This document shows positions 7,596 through 14,146 of a DNA stretch of 64,000 nucleotides, piece after piece. The translations under genes were made by a program, and so were the position numbers. Positions within the stretch are counted from its first letter, which is position 1; the number at the start of each line of letters is the position of its first letter. The stretch lies in NCBI GenBank assembly GCA_963820315.1, contig CAWFZK010000005.1:3673-67672 (forward strand), in the 5' to 3' direction. This DNA comes from JACVRW01 sp963820315. GTDB lineage: Bacteria; Actinomycetota; Thermoleophilia; Solirubrobacterales; Thermoleophilaceae. Under the pieces are notes generated by a model, which had not been told where the DNA came from, did no database searches, and was given only the letters and a program-made list of their open reading frames with translations.

Positions 7596-8243
7596 GTGGA
7601 GCCGTTCCGTCTCGACCCCGGCCGCATGGGCCTGCTGGTCGTCGACATGCAGAACGACTTCGTGCGCGTGGGAGCCCCCCAGGAGGTCCCGGATGCCCGC
7701 ACCACCATCCCCGTGATCGCCTCGCTGCTCGAGGGCTTCCGCGAGGCGGGCCGGCCCGTGGTCTACACACGCTTCACCGCCGGCCCGCGGCGCACGCTGC
7801 TGTGGACGTGGTCACCCGAGTGCGGGCCCGAGCTGCGCTCTTGCTGGCCCGGCGAGCAGCGCGACTACGGCGACGCCGACGGGCCGCGCGAGGGACACGC
7901 CGTGATCGACGAGCTGGCGCCACGCGAAGGCGACCCCGTCGTCGACAAGTACGGCTACGGCGGCTTCCACAACTCGACCCTCGAGGCAGTGCTGCGGGCG
8001 CACGACGTCTCCCAGGTGGTGGTGACCGGCACGGTCACCCAGATCTGCGTCGAGGAGACGGTGCGAGAGGGCTTCCACCGCGAGCTCGAGATGGTGCTCG
8101 TGTCCGACGGGGTGTCCTCGTTCGACCCCGAGCTGCACGCCGCGACGCTCCGAAACGTCGCCATGAAGTTCGGGCGCGTGGAGCCTTCGGAGCGGGTGCG
8201 CGAGGCCCTAGCGCCCGCGGGAGCACCGCACTACACTTTCTGA
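7596..8243 (+). CDS. Isochorismatase-family cysteine hydrolase
   Basis: 215 aa, GTG start at 7596. The catalytic triad of the family is present: Asp in LLVVDMQNDFV, Lys in VVDKYGYGGFHN, and Cys in VTGTVTQICVEETVREG, preceded by the usual cis-peptide turn. Relatives include nicotinamidases, N-carbamoylsarcosine amidases, ureidoacrylate hydrolases and peroxyureidoacrylate hydrolases; the substrate is not determined. The stop lies 4 bp before cysM, so the two may be read together, although cysM has its own promoter-like box in this gene's last codons. Confidence 0.87.
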   Translation: MEPFRLDPGRMGLLVVDMQNDFVRVGAPQEVPDARTTIPVIASLLEGFREAGRPVVYTRFTAGPRRTLLWTWSPECGPELRSCWPGEQRDYGDADGPREGHAVIDELAPREGDPVVDKYGYGGFHNSTLEAVLRAHDVSQVVVTGTVTQICVEETVREGFHRELEMVLVSDGVSSFDPELHAATLRNVAMKFGRVEPSERVREALAPAGAPHYTF

Positions 8244-8245
8244 AG
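8231..8245 (+). promoter_or_regulatory. 15-bp motif identical to the moeZ promoter region
   Basis: CTACACTTTCTGAAG at 8231-8245 is identical to 3649-3663. It includes the -10-like TACACT (8232-8237), which ends 10 nt before ATG 8248. It also encodes the last codons and stop of the upstream gene. No -35 match is seen at the matching distance. Confidence 0.45.
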
Positions 8246-8247
8246 CA

Positions 8248-9222
8248 ATGCAGGGGGGCCTCGACACCAAGCCGTGCGGAGGCAAGTACGGCGACATCAT
8301 CCAGGCGATCGGCAACACGCCGCTCGTGGAGCTCAAGCGGCTCAGCCCGAAGCCCGGCGTGCGGATCTACGCGAAGCTGGAGAGCTACAACCCGACCGGT
8401 TCCGTCAAGGACCGCGTGGCGCGCTCGATGATCGAGCGGGCCGAGGAGGAGGGGCTGATCGCACCCGGGCAGACGATCCTCGAGCCCACCTCCGGCAACA
8501 CCGGGATCTCGCTGGCGATGATCTGCCGGCGCAAGGGCTACCCGCTCAAGGTCGTGATGCCCGACAACGTCACGACCGAGCGCACCCAGCTGCTCAAGAT
8601 GTACGACGCCGAGATCGTGTACTCGCCGGGCGAGCAGGGCTCGAACGGCGCCGTTGCGATGGCGCTCGAGATGGCCGGACAGGACGCGAGCTACTACCTG
8701 CCCTACCAGTACGGGAACCAGGCCAACCCGGACGCGCACTACAACGGCACGGCCGTCGAGATCCTGGAGGAGCTCGACGAGGTGACGGCCTTCGTTGCCG
8801 GGCTCGGCACCGGCGGCACGCTGATGGGCAACGCTCGCCGGCTCAAGGAGGAGGACCCGGACACGCTGATCGTGGCCGCGGAGCCGCTCCAGGGCGAGCT
8901 CGTCCAGGGCCTGCGCTCACTCGAGGACGGCTACATCCCGCCGATCATCGACCTCTCGCTGCTCGACCGGAAGATCTTCGTCTCGAACCGCGACGCGGTC
9001 GTATGGACGAAGAAGCTGCTCGAGGAGGAGGGCATGTTCGTCGGCGTCTCCGCCGGCGCGATCGCCTCGATCTGCGTGCGCGTGGCCGGTGAGCTCGACG
9101 AGGGCAACGTCGTCTTCGTCGTCCCGGACGACGGCTGGAAGTACCTGAGCTCGGGCGTCTACACGAAGACGGTCGAGCAGCTCGAGGACGAGGGCGTGCT
9201 CGAGACCGCTTCGTTCTGGTAG
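8248..9222 (+). CDS. cysM: Cysteine synthase, CysM type (CysO-thiocarboxylate/O-phosphoserine dependent)
   Basis: 324 aa, fold-type II PLP enzyme. K54 in NPTGSVKDR binds PLP, TSGNTGIS is the substrate loop, GTGGTLMG holds the PLP phosphate. R223 in GLRSLEDGYIPP matches the arginine (R220) that gives M. tuberculosis CysM its preference for O-phosphoserine. The sequence is clearly closer to mycobacterial CysM than to CysK by these segments. It would transfer sulfur from CysO thiocarboxylate to the aminoacrylate and give a CysO-Cys adduct, which Mec then cleaves. A short 17-residue N-terminal extension precedes the usual start of the family. Confidence 0.9.
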   Translation: MQGGLDTKPCGGKYGDIIQAIGNTPLVELKRLSPKPGVRIYAKLESYNPTGSVKDRVARSMIERAEEEGLIAPGQTILEPTSGNTGISLAMICRRKGYPLKVVMPDNVTTERTQLLKMYDAEIVYSPGEQGSNGAVAMALEMAGQDASYYLPYQYGNQANPDAHYNGTAVEILEELDEVTAFVAGLGTGGTLMGNARRLKEEDPDTLIVAAEPLQGELVQGLRSLEDGYIPPIIDLSLLDRKIFVSNRDAVVWTKKLLEEEGMFVGVSAGAIASICVRVAGELDEGNVVFVVPDDGWKYLSSGVYTKTVEQLEDEGVLETASFW

Positions 9223-9229
9223 CCCGCGG

Positions 9230-9586
9230 CTAGGCCGGATCGAGCGGGACGAGGTACGACTCGACCCGCGCGATCGCGTCGCCGCCGAACGTGAACACGT
9301 CGCAGTAGGCGAAGCGAAAGTCGACGCCGTCCCGTCGCCGGGCCTGCCCGGTCCCGATCGCCACGACAGTGTCACCCTCCTCGACGAGCCGGTCGAGGTT
9401 CAGTGACGGGCGACCCTCGAACGCCTCGTTCTCGATCTCCCCGTCGAAGGCCTCCTTGCCCTCGAGGTGCTTGAAGCCCGGAAGGTCCCAGATCACGTCG
9501 TCGGTCAGGCAACCGAGGATCAGCTCGTGGTCGCCGTGGCGAAAGCCCTCGAAGTAGCGCTCGACGACGCGCTTGTGGTCTGCCAC
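9230..9586 (-). CDS. SnoaL-like (NTF2-fold) protein
   Basis: 118 aa, GTG start at 9586. The sequence has the cone-shaped NTF2 fold pattern (VVERYFEGFRHGDHELI, then DDVIWDLPGF, and a beta-sheet end). Members act as ketosteroid isomerases, polyketide cyclases or small hydrolases, or have no known activity. It is the last gene of the minus-strand unit with TatA and two ferritin-like proteins, 5 bp after the tatA stop. No function can be named. Confidence 0.8.
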   Translation of the reverse strand: MADHKRVVERYFEGFRHGDHELILGCLTDDVIWDLPGFKHLEGKEAFDGEIENEAFEGRPSLNLDRLVEEGDTVVAIGTGQARRRDGVDFRFAYCDVFTFGGDAIARVESYLVPLDPA

Positions 9587-9591
9587 CGCCG

Positions 9592-9801
9592 CTAGGCGGC
9601 GCGTTCGGCGCGCTCGCGCTCGTGGTCCCGCTCGTCCTCGTCGTCGTCATCGTCGACACCGGCGAGCGAGTCCTTCAGCTCGCGCATCCCGCGGCCGACG
9701 GAGCGGGCGGCCTCGGGCAGGCGCTTGGGCCCGAGCACGAGCAGGGCCACGACGAGGATCACGAGCAGCTCGAGCGGCCCGGGTGCGCTGAGGAAGCCCA
9801 T
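9592..9801 (-). CDS. tatA: TatA/TatE-family twin-arginine translocase subunit
   Basis: 69 aa. N-terminal membrane helix (LELLVILVVALLVLGPKRLP) with the conserved F/L-GP hinge, an amphipathic helix (EAARSVGRGMRELKDSL) and a charged tail with a run of Asp. This is the complete TatA pattern. It follows two genes whose products carry twin-arginine-like export signals, so a dedicated pore component for them is plausible. No tatB or tatC is in the window. Confidence 0.9.
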   Translation of the reverse strand: MGFLSAPGPLELLVILVVALLVLGPKRLPEAARSVGRGMRELKDSLAGVDDDDDEDERDHERERAERAA

Positions 9802-9812
9802 CTCAATGGAGG

Positions 9813-10322
9813 CTACTCGGGTCGGGGCCCGTTCGCCAGCAGCGGCAGTCCGGCGGCGGCCCGCAGAGCGACCTCGTGGGCCGATTCGCAGGCCATGATC
9901 GACCCGAGCGGGCGGCGCAGTCCGGGGCGGCTGATCTCAGCAGACGCCGACGTGTAGGCGGCCAGCGCCTCGGCCTCGAGGTCGAGCGCGAAGCGCGCGA
10001 ACGCCGCGCGGCTGCGAAGTGCCGCGCCGAGCTCGCGCGGCGGCACGGCCGCCCGCGGCGCGCGCCCACCGACCGAGCGCAGCGACTGCTCGAGGCCGCG
10101 GATGTGCTCGCGCTCCTGCTCGAGCAGCAGCCGGCCCAGTCCGGCCTCGATCGCGTCGCGGCGCAGCGCCGCCTCGTAGGCGCCGGCCAGCCGGGCTTCG
10201 AGCGCCAGCAGCTCCTCGAGGATCTCGGCGTCGGAGCGCCCGTCCTGCGCGTAGGCCGGCGCCGCCACCGCGAGGGCGGCGGCCGCGCCGAGCAGCGCGC
10301 GCCTCGTCTGCGCGGCGCTCAC
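9813..10322 (-). CDS. Ferritin-like protein with export signal
   Basis: 169 aa. Begins with a twin-arginine-type signal (QTRRALLGAAAALAVAAPAYA). The rest is all-helical: helix pairs with LEELLALEARLAGAYEAAL and EQEREHIRGLEQSL, where E and ExxH residues resemble ferritin-like iron ligands, as in DUF4439-type exported proteins. Its start overlaps the stop of the upstream lipoprotein gene (10319-10322, ATGA). Likely a di-iron or stress protein outside the cytoplasmic membrane; iron binding is not proven by sequence alone. Confidence 0.75.
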   Translation of the reverse strand: MSAAQTRRALLGAAAALAVAAPAYAQDGRSDAEILEELLALEARLAGAYEAALRRDAIEAGLGRLLLEQEREHIRGLEQSLRSVGGRAPRAAVPPRELGAALRSRAAFARFALDLEAEALAAYTSASAEISRPGLRRPLGSIMACESAHEVALRAAAGLPLLANGPRPE

Positions 10323-10864
10323 AGGGCGCCCGTCTCGAACGGGTGCGGCGAGGCGGGGCCGCCGGCGAGTACGCGCACGACCGCGAGCTGCTCGCCCTCG
10401 TCCGCGCCGATCTCCGCGGCCATGGTGCGCAGCTCGAGCTCCGGGAGCTCCTGGAGCGCCTCGAGGTAGCCGCGCAGCTGGCGCTCCTCGAGGTCCTCGA
10501 GGAAGCGCAGCGCGTCGGCCTGGGTGTGCAGGCGCGGGAACTGGCGCTCGTACTCGGCGGCGGCGCGGCCGGCCGGCGGCTCGCCGCCGAGGTCGCGGAT
10601 CGCCCGCTCGAGCCGGCGGACGTGCTCTTCCTCCTGGGCGCGGATCTGGCGCGAGAGCTGCAGGGCGTCGCCGCGGAGGACCGGCGCCGAGACGCCGTAG
10701 GCGACGATCACGGCCCGCTCGAGCGCCAGCAGCGAGCCGAGCAGGCCCGCGCCCGAGCCCGGCTGAGCGCCGTCGGAGGGGGGTGGATCGCCACCGCCGC
10801 AGGACGCGAGGAGCAGCGCGGCGCCTCCGCCCAGGGCGGCGCGTCGAGTGACCCGGACAGCCAT
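10319..10864 (-). CDS. Ferritin-like lipoprotein with Tat-type signal
   Basis: 181 aa from ATG 10864. Signal VTRRAALGGGAALLLASC combines a twin-arginine pair with a lipobox whose Cys would be lipidated. The mature part is helical with LLALERAVIVAY, QEEEHVRRLERAI and LEDLEERQLRGYLEAL, i.e. repeated E and ExxH positions of a ferritin-like four-helix bundle. A paralogue of the next gene. A -10-like TAGTGT (10872-10877, minus strand) is 7 nt from the start, so the mRNA may be leaderless. Divergent from mec. Confidence 0.78.
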   Translation of the reverse strand: MAVRVTRRAALGGGAALLLASCGGGDPPPSDGAQPGSGAGLLGSLLALERAVIVAYGVSAPVLRGDALQLSRQIRAQEEEHVRRLERAIRDLGGEPPAGRAAAEYERQFPRLHTQADALRFLEDLEERQLRGYLEALQELPELELRTMAAEIGADEGEQLAVVRVLAGGPASPHPFETGAL

Positions 10865-10871
10865 CGCTCGC

Positions 10872-10881
10872 ACACTAGCCT
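10872..10881. promoter_or_regulatory. Overlapping divergent -10 boxes
   Basis: On the plus strand TAGCCT (10876-10881) ends 7 nt before the mec ATG at 10889. On the minus strand TAGTGT (10877-10872) ends 7 nt before the ATG at 10864. The two hexamers share two base pairs, and only 24 bp separate the two start codons, so the genes probably compete for polymerase and both mRNAs would be leaderless. Confidence 0.5.
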
Positions 10882-10888
10882 TCCCGTC

Positions 10889-11281
10889 ATGCGCATCTCG
10901 AAGGCCCATTGGGACGAGCTCGTCGCGCACGCGCGCGACGAGGCGCCCAACGAGTGCTGCGGTTTCCTGAGTGCGCGCGGCGGCGAGGTGCACGAGGTGT
11001 TCCGCGCGGAGAACGAGCGCCACTCGCCGTACGGCTACTCGCTGGACCACAAGAGCCTGTTCGCCGCCAACGAGCTCGACGACGACGGCTTCGAGGTCGG
11101 CATCTACCACTCGCACCCGCGCAGCGTCGCGGAGCCTTCGCAGACCGACATCAACCTTGCGACGTACCCGCACTGGACCTATCTGATCGTCTCGCTCGAG
11201 AACGGCGACGCGCCGGTCGTGCGCGCGTGGAAGATCGCCGACGGAGCGGTCAAGGAGGAGGAGCTCGTCGTCGGCGCCTGA
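10889..11281 (+). CDS. mec: JAMM metalloprotease, Mec type (CysO-cysteine peptidase)
   Basis: 130 aa. JAMM zinc site: E22 (NECCGF), H74 and H76 in GIYHSHPRSVAEPSQTD, S84 and D87 with the exact HxHx7SxxD spacing. In mycobacteria Mec cleaves cysteine from the CysO-Cys adduct and regenerates the carrier. With moeZ, cysO and cysM within 7 kb the pathway is complete. Because CysO here carries two extra residues after Gly-Gly, Mec may also mature the precursor. The 3' neighbour is a zinc-ribbon protein starting just after the stop. Confidence 0.9.
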   Translation: MRISKAHWDELVAHARDEAPNECCGFLSARGGEVHEVFRAENERHSPYGYSLDHKSLFAANELDDDGFEVGIYHSHPRSVAEPSQTDINLATYPHWTYLIVSLENGDAPVVRAWKIADGAVKEEELVVGA

Positions 11282-11282
11282 C

Positions 11283-11753
11283 CTGTCCTGTCCCGCGTGT
11301 GGCCTGCCCCAGCGCGACGGCGGAGCGTTCTGCTCGGGCTGCGGCATGCCGCTGGCGGGCGAGCCGCTCGAGGCCCCACTGAGCGAAGCGCACGGGCGCG
11401 CCCGCAAGGTGAACCCCGCCTATACCGAGGGCCGGCTCGTGCGCGTCGCGGGTGGGCGAAACCAGGCCGAGGCCGAGCTGATCCAGAACATCCTGCTCGA
11501 GGAGGGCGTGCCGAGCGTGCTGCGCCGGACGGCGGGCTTCGACGTCCCGGACTTCCTGGCCGCCGGGCCGCGTGACGTGATGGTCCCGCTGGCCGGCGCC
11601 GACGCCGCCCGCGAGGTGCTCCTCGAGGCACACCTCGCGCCGGCCGAGGACGGCGATTCGGCGCAGCCAAACCCGCTGATCCTGATCGGCGCCGTGCTCG
11701 GTGGGGGAGGCGCCGCGGCGCTGATCGCCTGGCTGCTCCTCCAGGGCGGCTGA
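11283..11753 (+). CDS. Zinc-ribbon/DUF2007-like membrane protein
   Basis: About 156 aa. The frame reads SCPACG...FCSGCG immediately after a CTG at 11283, one base past the mec stop; no ATG, GTG or TTG precedes the zinc ribbon, so CTG is the likely start (the first ATG, at 11346, would discard the ribbon). Residues about 50-120 resemble the DUF2007 signal-transducing fold (RLVRVAGGRNQAEAELIQNIL, VPSVLRR). A C-terminal Gly/Ala/Leu membrane helix (about 134-154) follows. Function unknown; probably membrane-anchored regulator or adaptor. Confidence 0.68.
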   Translation: MSCPACGLPQRDGGAFCSGCGMPLAGEPLEAPLSEAHGRARKVNPAYTEGRLVRVAGGRNQAEAELIQNILLEEGVPSVLRRTAGFDVPDFLAAGPRDVMVPLAGADAAREVLLEAHLAPAEDGDSAQPNPLILIGAVLGGGGAAALIAWLLLQGG

Positions 11754-11780
11754 GAGTCCGCGCAGGTAGGCTGCGGCGCT

Positions 11781-13037
11781 ATGGAATTCGCACCTTCGGA
11801 GCGCGTCGCGACCCTCCTCGACCGGGTCCGCGAGTTCACGAAAACGCACGTCGACCCGGTCGAGCGCGAAGCTCTCCAGGCTCTCGACCGCGAGGTTGAG
11901 CCGGGCACCGCCTACCCGGCGATCCTCGTCGACCTGCGCGAGCGCGCGCGCTCCGAGGGATTGTGGAACCTGTTCATGCCGGACGACCGCTACGGCCCCG
12001 GGCTCCTCAACTGGGAGTACGGAATGCTCTGCGAGGAGATGGGCCGGAGCGGCGTCGCGCCGATGGTCTTCAACTGCTCGGCGCCCGACACCGGCAACAT
12101 GGAGATCCTCGCCGAGCACGGGACCGACGAGCAGAAGGAGCGCTGGCTGCAGCCGCTGCTCGACGGCGAGATCCGCTCGTGCTTCTCGATGACCGAGCCG
12201 GAGACGGCGGGCTCCGACCCCACCGGGCTGATGACGCGCGCCGAGCTCGACGGCGACGAGTGGGTCATCAATGGGCACAAGTGGTTCACGTCGGGCTACA
12301 ACGGCGCCGACGTCGCGATCGCAATGGTGGTGACCGATCCCGACGCGCCGCCGCACAAGCGCGCCTCGATGATCCTCGTGCCGATCGACACGCCTGGCTT
12401 CACGGGCGTACGGCCGGTGCCGGTGATGGGCCACGACGAGGGCCCAGGGCACTGGGAGGTGCTCTACGAGGACTGCCGCGTGCCGGCCGACAACGTGCTC
12501 GGCACGCGCGGCTCCGGCTTCGCCATCGCCCAGGACCGGCTCGGCCCGGGTCGCATCCACCACTGCATGCGCGCGATCGGATCGGCCGAGCGCGCCTTCG
12601 AGCTGATGTGCACGCGCGCGCACGGCCGTGAGGCGTTCGGCGGGCCGCTCGCGGACAAGCAGTTCGTCCAGGACTTCGTCGCCAAGTCGCGCATGGAGAT
12701 CGACCAGGCGCGCCTGATGGTGCTGCACGCCGCCTGGAAGATGGACACCGAGGGCAAGCGCGCGGCGCGCCAGGACATCTCGATGATCAAGGTCATCGCC
12801 GCCCAGATGCACCAGCGCGTGCTCGACCGGGCGATGCAGGTGCACGGCGCGCTCGGGATGTCGGATGACACGCCGCTCGCAGCGATGTGGCGCCAAGGCC
12901 GCTGGCTACGGATCGCGGACGGGCCCGACGAGGTCCACAAGATGGTCATCGCCGTGCGCGAGCTGAACCGCTTCCGGCCCACCGACGGCGAGCAGGACCG
13001 GCCGCCGGTCGCCGCCGGGACACAAGCGCGCGCGTGA
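11781..13037 (+). CDS. Acyl-CoA dehydrogenase (ACAD10/11-like)
   Basis: 418 aa, three-domain acyl-CoA dehydrogenase. FAD-binding segments CFSMTEPETAGSDP and WVINGHKWFTSG are typical. The end WLRIADGPDEVHKMVIA aligns with the position of the catalytic Glu in medium-chain enzymes (YEGTSQIQ) but has Asp, as in ACAD10/11-type enzymes. It would oxidise an acyl-CoA ester at the alpha-beta bond and pass electrons to ETF. A TAGGCT box (11767-11772) lies 8 nt before the ATG. The next dehydrogenase starts by GTGA overlap, so the pair is an operon. Confidence 0.88.
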   Translation: MEFAPSERVATLLDRVREFTKTHVDPVEREALQALDREVEPGTAYPAILVDLRERARSEGLWNLFMPDDRYGPGLLNWEYGMLCEEMGRSGVAPMVFNCSAPDTGNMEILAEHGTDEQKERWLQPLLDGEIRSCFSMTEPETAGSDPTGLMTRAELDGDEWVINGHKWFTSGYNGADVAIAMVVTDPDAPPHKRASMILVPIDTPGFTGVRPVPVMGHDEGPGHWEVLYEDCRVPADNVLGTRGSGFAIAQDRLGPGRIHHCMRAIGSAERAFELMCTRAHGREAFGGPLADKQFVQDFVAKSRMEIDQARLMVLHAAWKMDTEGKRAARQDISMIKVIAAQMHQRVLDRAMQVHGALGMSDDTPLAAMWRQGRWLRIADGPDEVHKMVIAVRELNRFRPTDGEQDRPPVAAGTQARA

Positions 13038-14146
13038 CCACCGGGCTCACGGAGGAGCAGCAGGCGTTCGTCGAGGCGCTGCGCGACTTCGCCGCTCGCG
13101 AGCGCTTCGACCCCGAGGAGGACGGGCACAGCGACGCCGTCGCGGCTCGCATGGGCGAGCTCGGCTGGTACGGGCTCCAGATCCCGGAGGAGTACGGCGG
13201 CTCGGGCGGCAGCTTCCTCGACGCGACGCTCTTCTTGGAGGAGACGACGCGCGGCCGCGTCCCGATCGGCGCCTACGGCGTGACGCTGATCGTGGTCGGG
13301 GCGCTCAACCGCTTCGGCAGCGAGGAGCAGAAGCGCGAGCTGCTCGGCCGCGTGGTCGCGGGCGGGACGCTCGCCATCGCGATGTCGGAGCCGGACGCCG
13401 GCTCGGACGTGGCCGCGCTCAAGACGCGCGCCCGCCGCGACAACGGCGAGTGGGTCGTCGACGGGGCGAAGATGTGGTGCTCGTACGCGCACAAGGCGAG
13501 CCACATCCTGATCGTCTGCAGGACCGGCCCAGGCGAGCGCCACGACGACATGTCGATGATCCTCGTCCCGCGTGAGACCGACGGGATGACGCTCACGCCG
13601 ATCAAGACGCTCGGCGGTGAGGAGACCAACGAGATCCACCTCGACGGCGTGCGCGTGCCGGAGGACACCCTGCTCGGAGTGGAGGGGAACGGCTGGACCC
13701 AGCTGATGGCGGGGCTCAACTACGAGCGCACGATCCTCGCCGCGACCTCGCTCGGGCTGGCGCAGCGCACCTTCGACGAGGCGCTCGAGTACGCGAAGGA
13801 GCGCAAGCAGTTCGGCAGGCCGGTCGGCAGCTTCCAGGCGATCTCCCACCGCTTCGCGGAGCTCGCAACAGAGCTCGCCCAGGTACGGCTGCTCGTGCGC
13901 TGGGTCGCGGCGATGACCGACGAGGACCCGAGCCGGATGCTCCCCCAGGAGGCCTCGATGGCGAAGCTCGCCGCCACCGAGCTGGCCAAGCGCTGCGCGC
14001 TCGAGGGCGTCCAGGTGATGGGCGGCTACGGCTACGCGACCGAGTACCCGATGGAGCGCAACCTGCGCGCCGCCGTGGTCACGACGATCTACGGCGGCAC
14101 GTCGGAGATCCAAAAGAACATAATCGCCAAGACACTTGGCCTCTAA
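13034..14146 (+). CDS. Acyl-CoA dehydrogenase
   Basis: 370 aa, GTG start at 13034 overlapping the previous stop. Full acyl-CoA dehydrogenase pattern: LAIAMSEPDAGSDVAALKT, QVMGGYGYATEYPMER and YGGTSEIQKNIIAK. The Glu of medium-chain enzymes in the last motif is Gly, so the catalytic base should be elsewhere (as in long-chain and isovaleryl types). Substrate unknown. No ETF, thiolase or hydratase genes are nearby, so these two genes are not part of a full local beta-oxidation cluster. Confidence 0.88.
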   Translation: MTTGLTEEQQAFVEALRDFAARERFDPEEDGHSDAVAARMGELGWYGLQIPEEYGGSGGSFLDATLFLEETTRGRVPIGAYGVTLIVVGALNRFGSEEQKRELLGRVVAGGTLAIAMSEPDAGSDVAALKTRARRDNGEWVVDGAKMWCSYAHKASHILIVCRTGPGERHDDMSMILVPRETDGMTLTPIKTLGGEETNEIHLDGVRVPEDTLLGVEGNGWTQLMAGLNYERTILAATSLGLAQRTFDEALEYAKERKQFGRPVGSFQAISHRFAELATELAQVRLLVRWVAAMTDEDPSRMLPQEASMAKLAATELAKRCALEGVQVMGGYGYATEYPMERNLRAAVVTTIYGGTSEIQKNIIAKTLGL

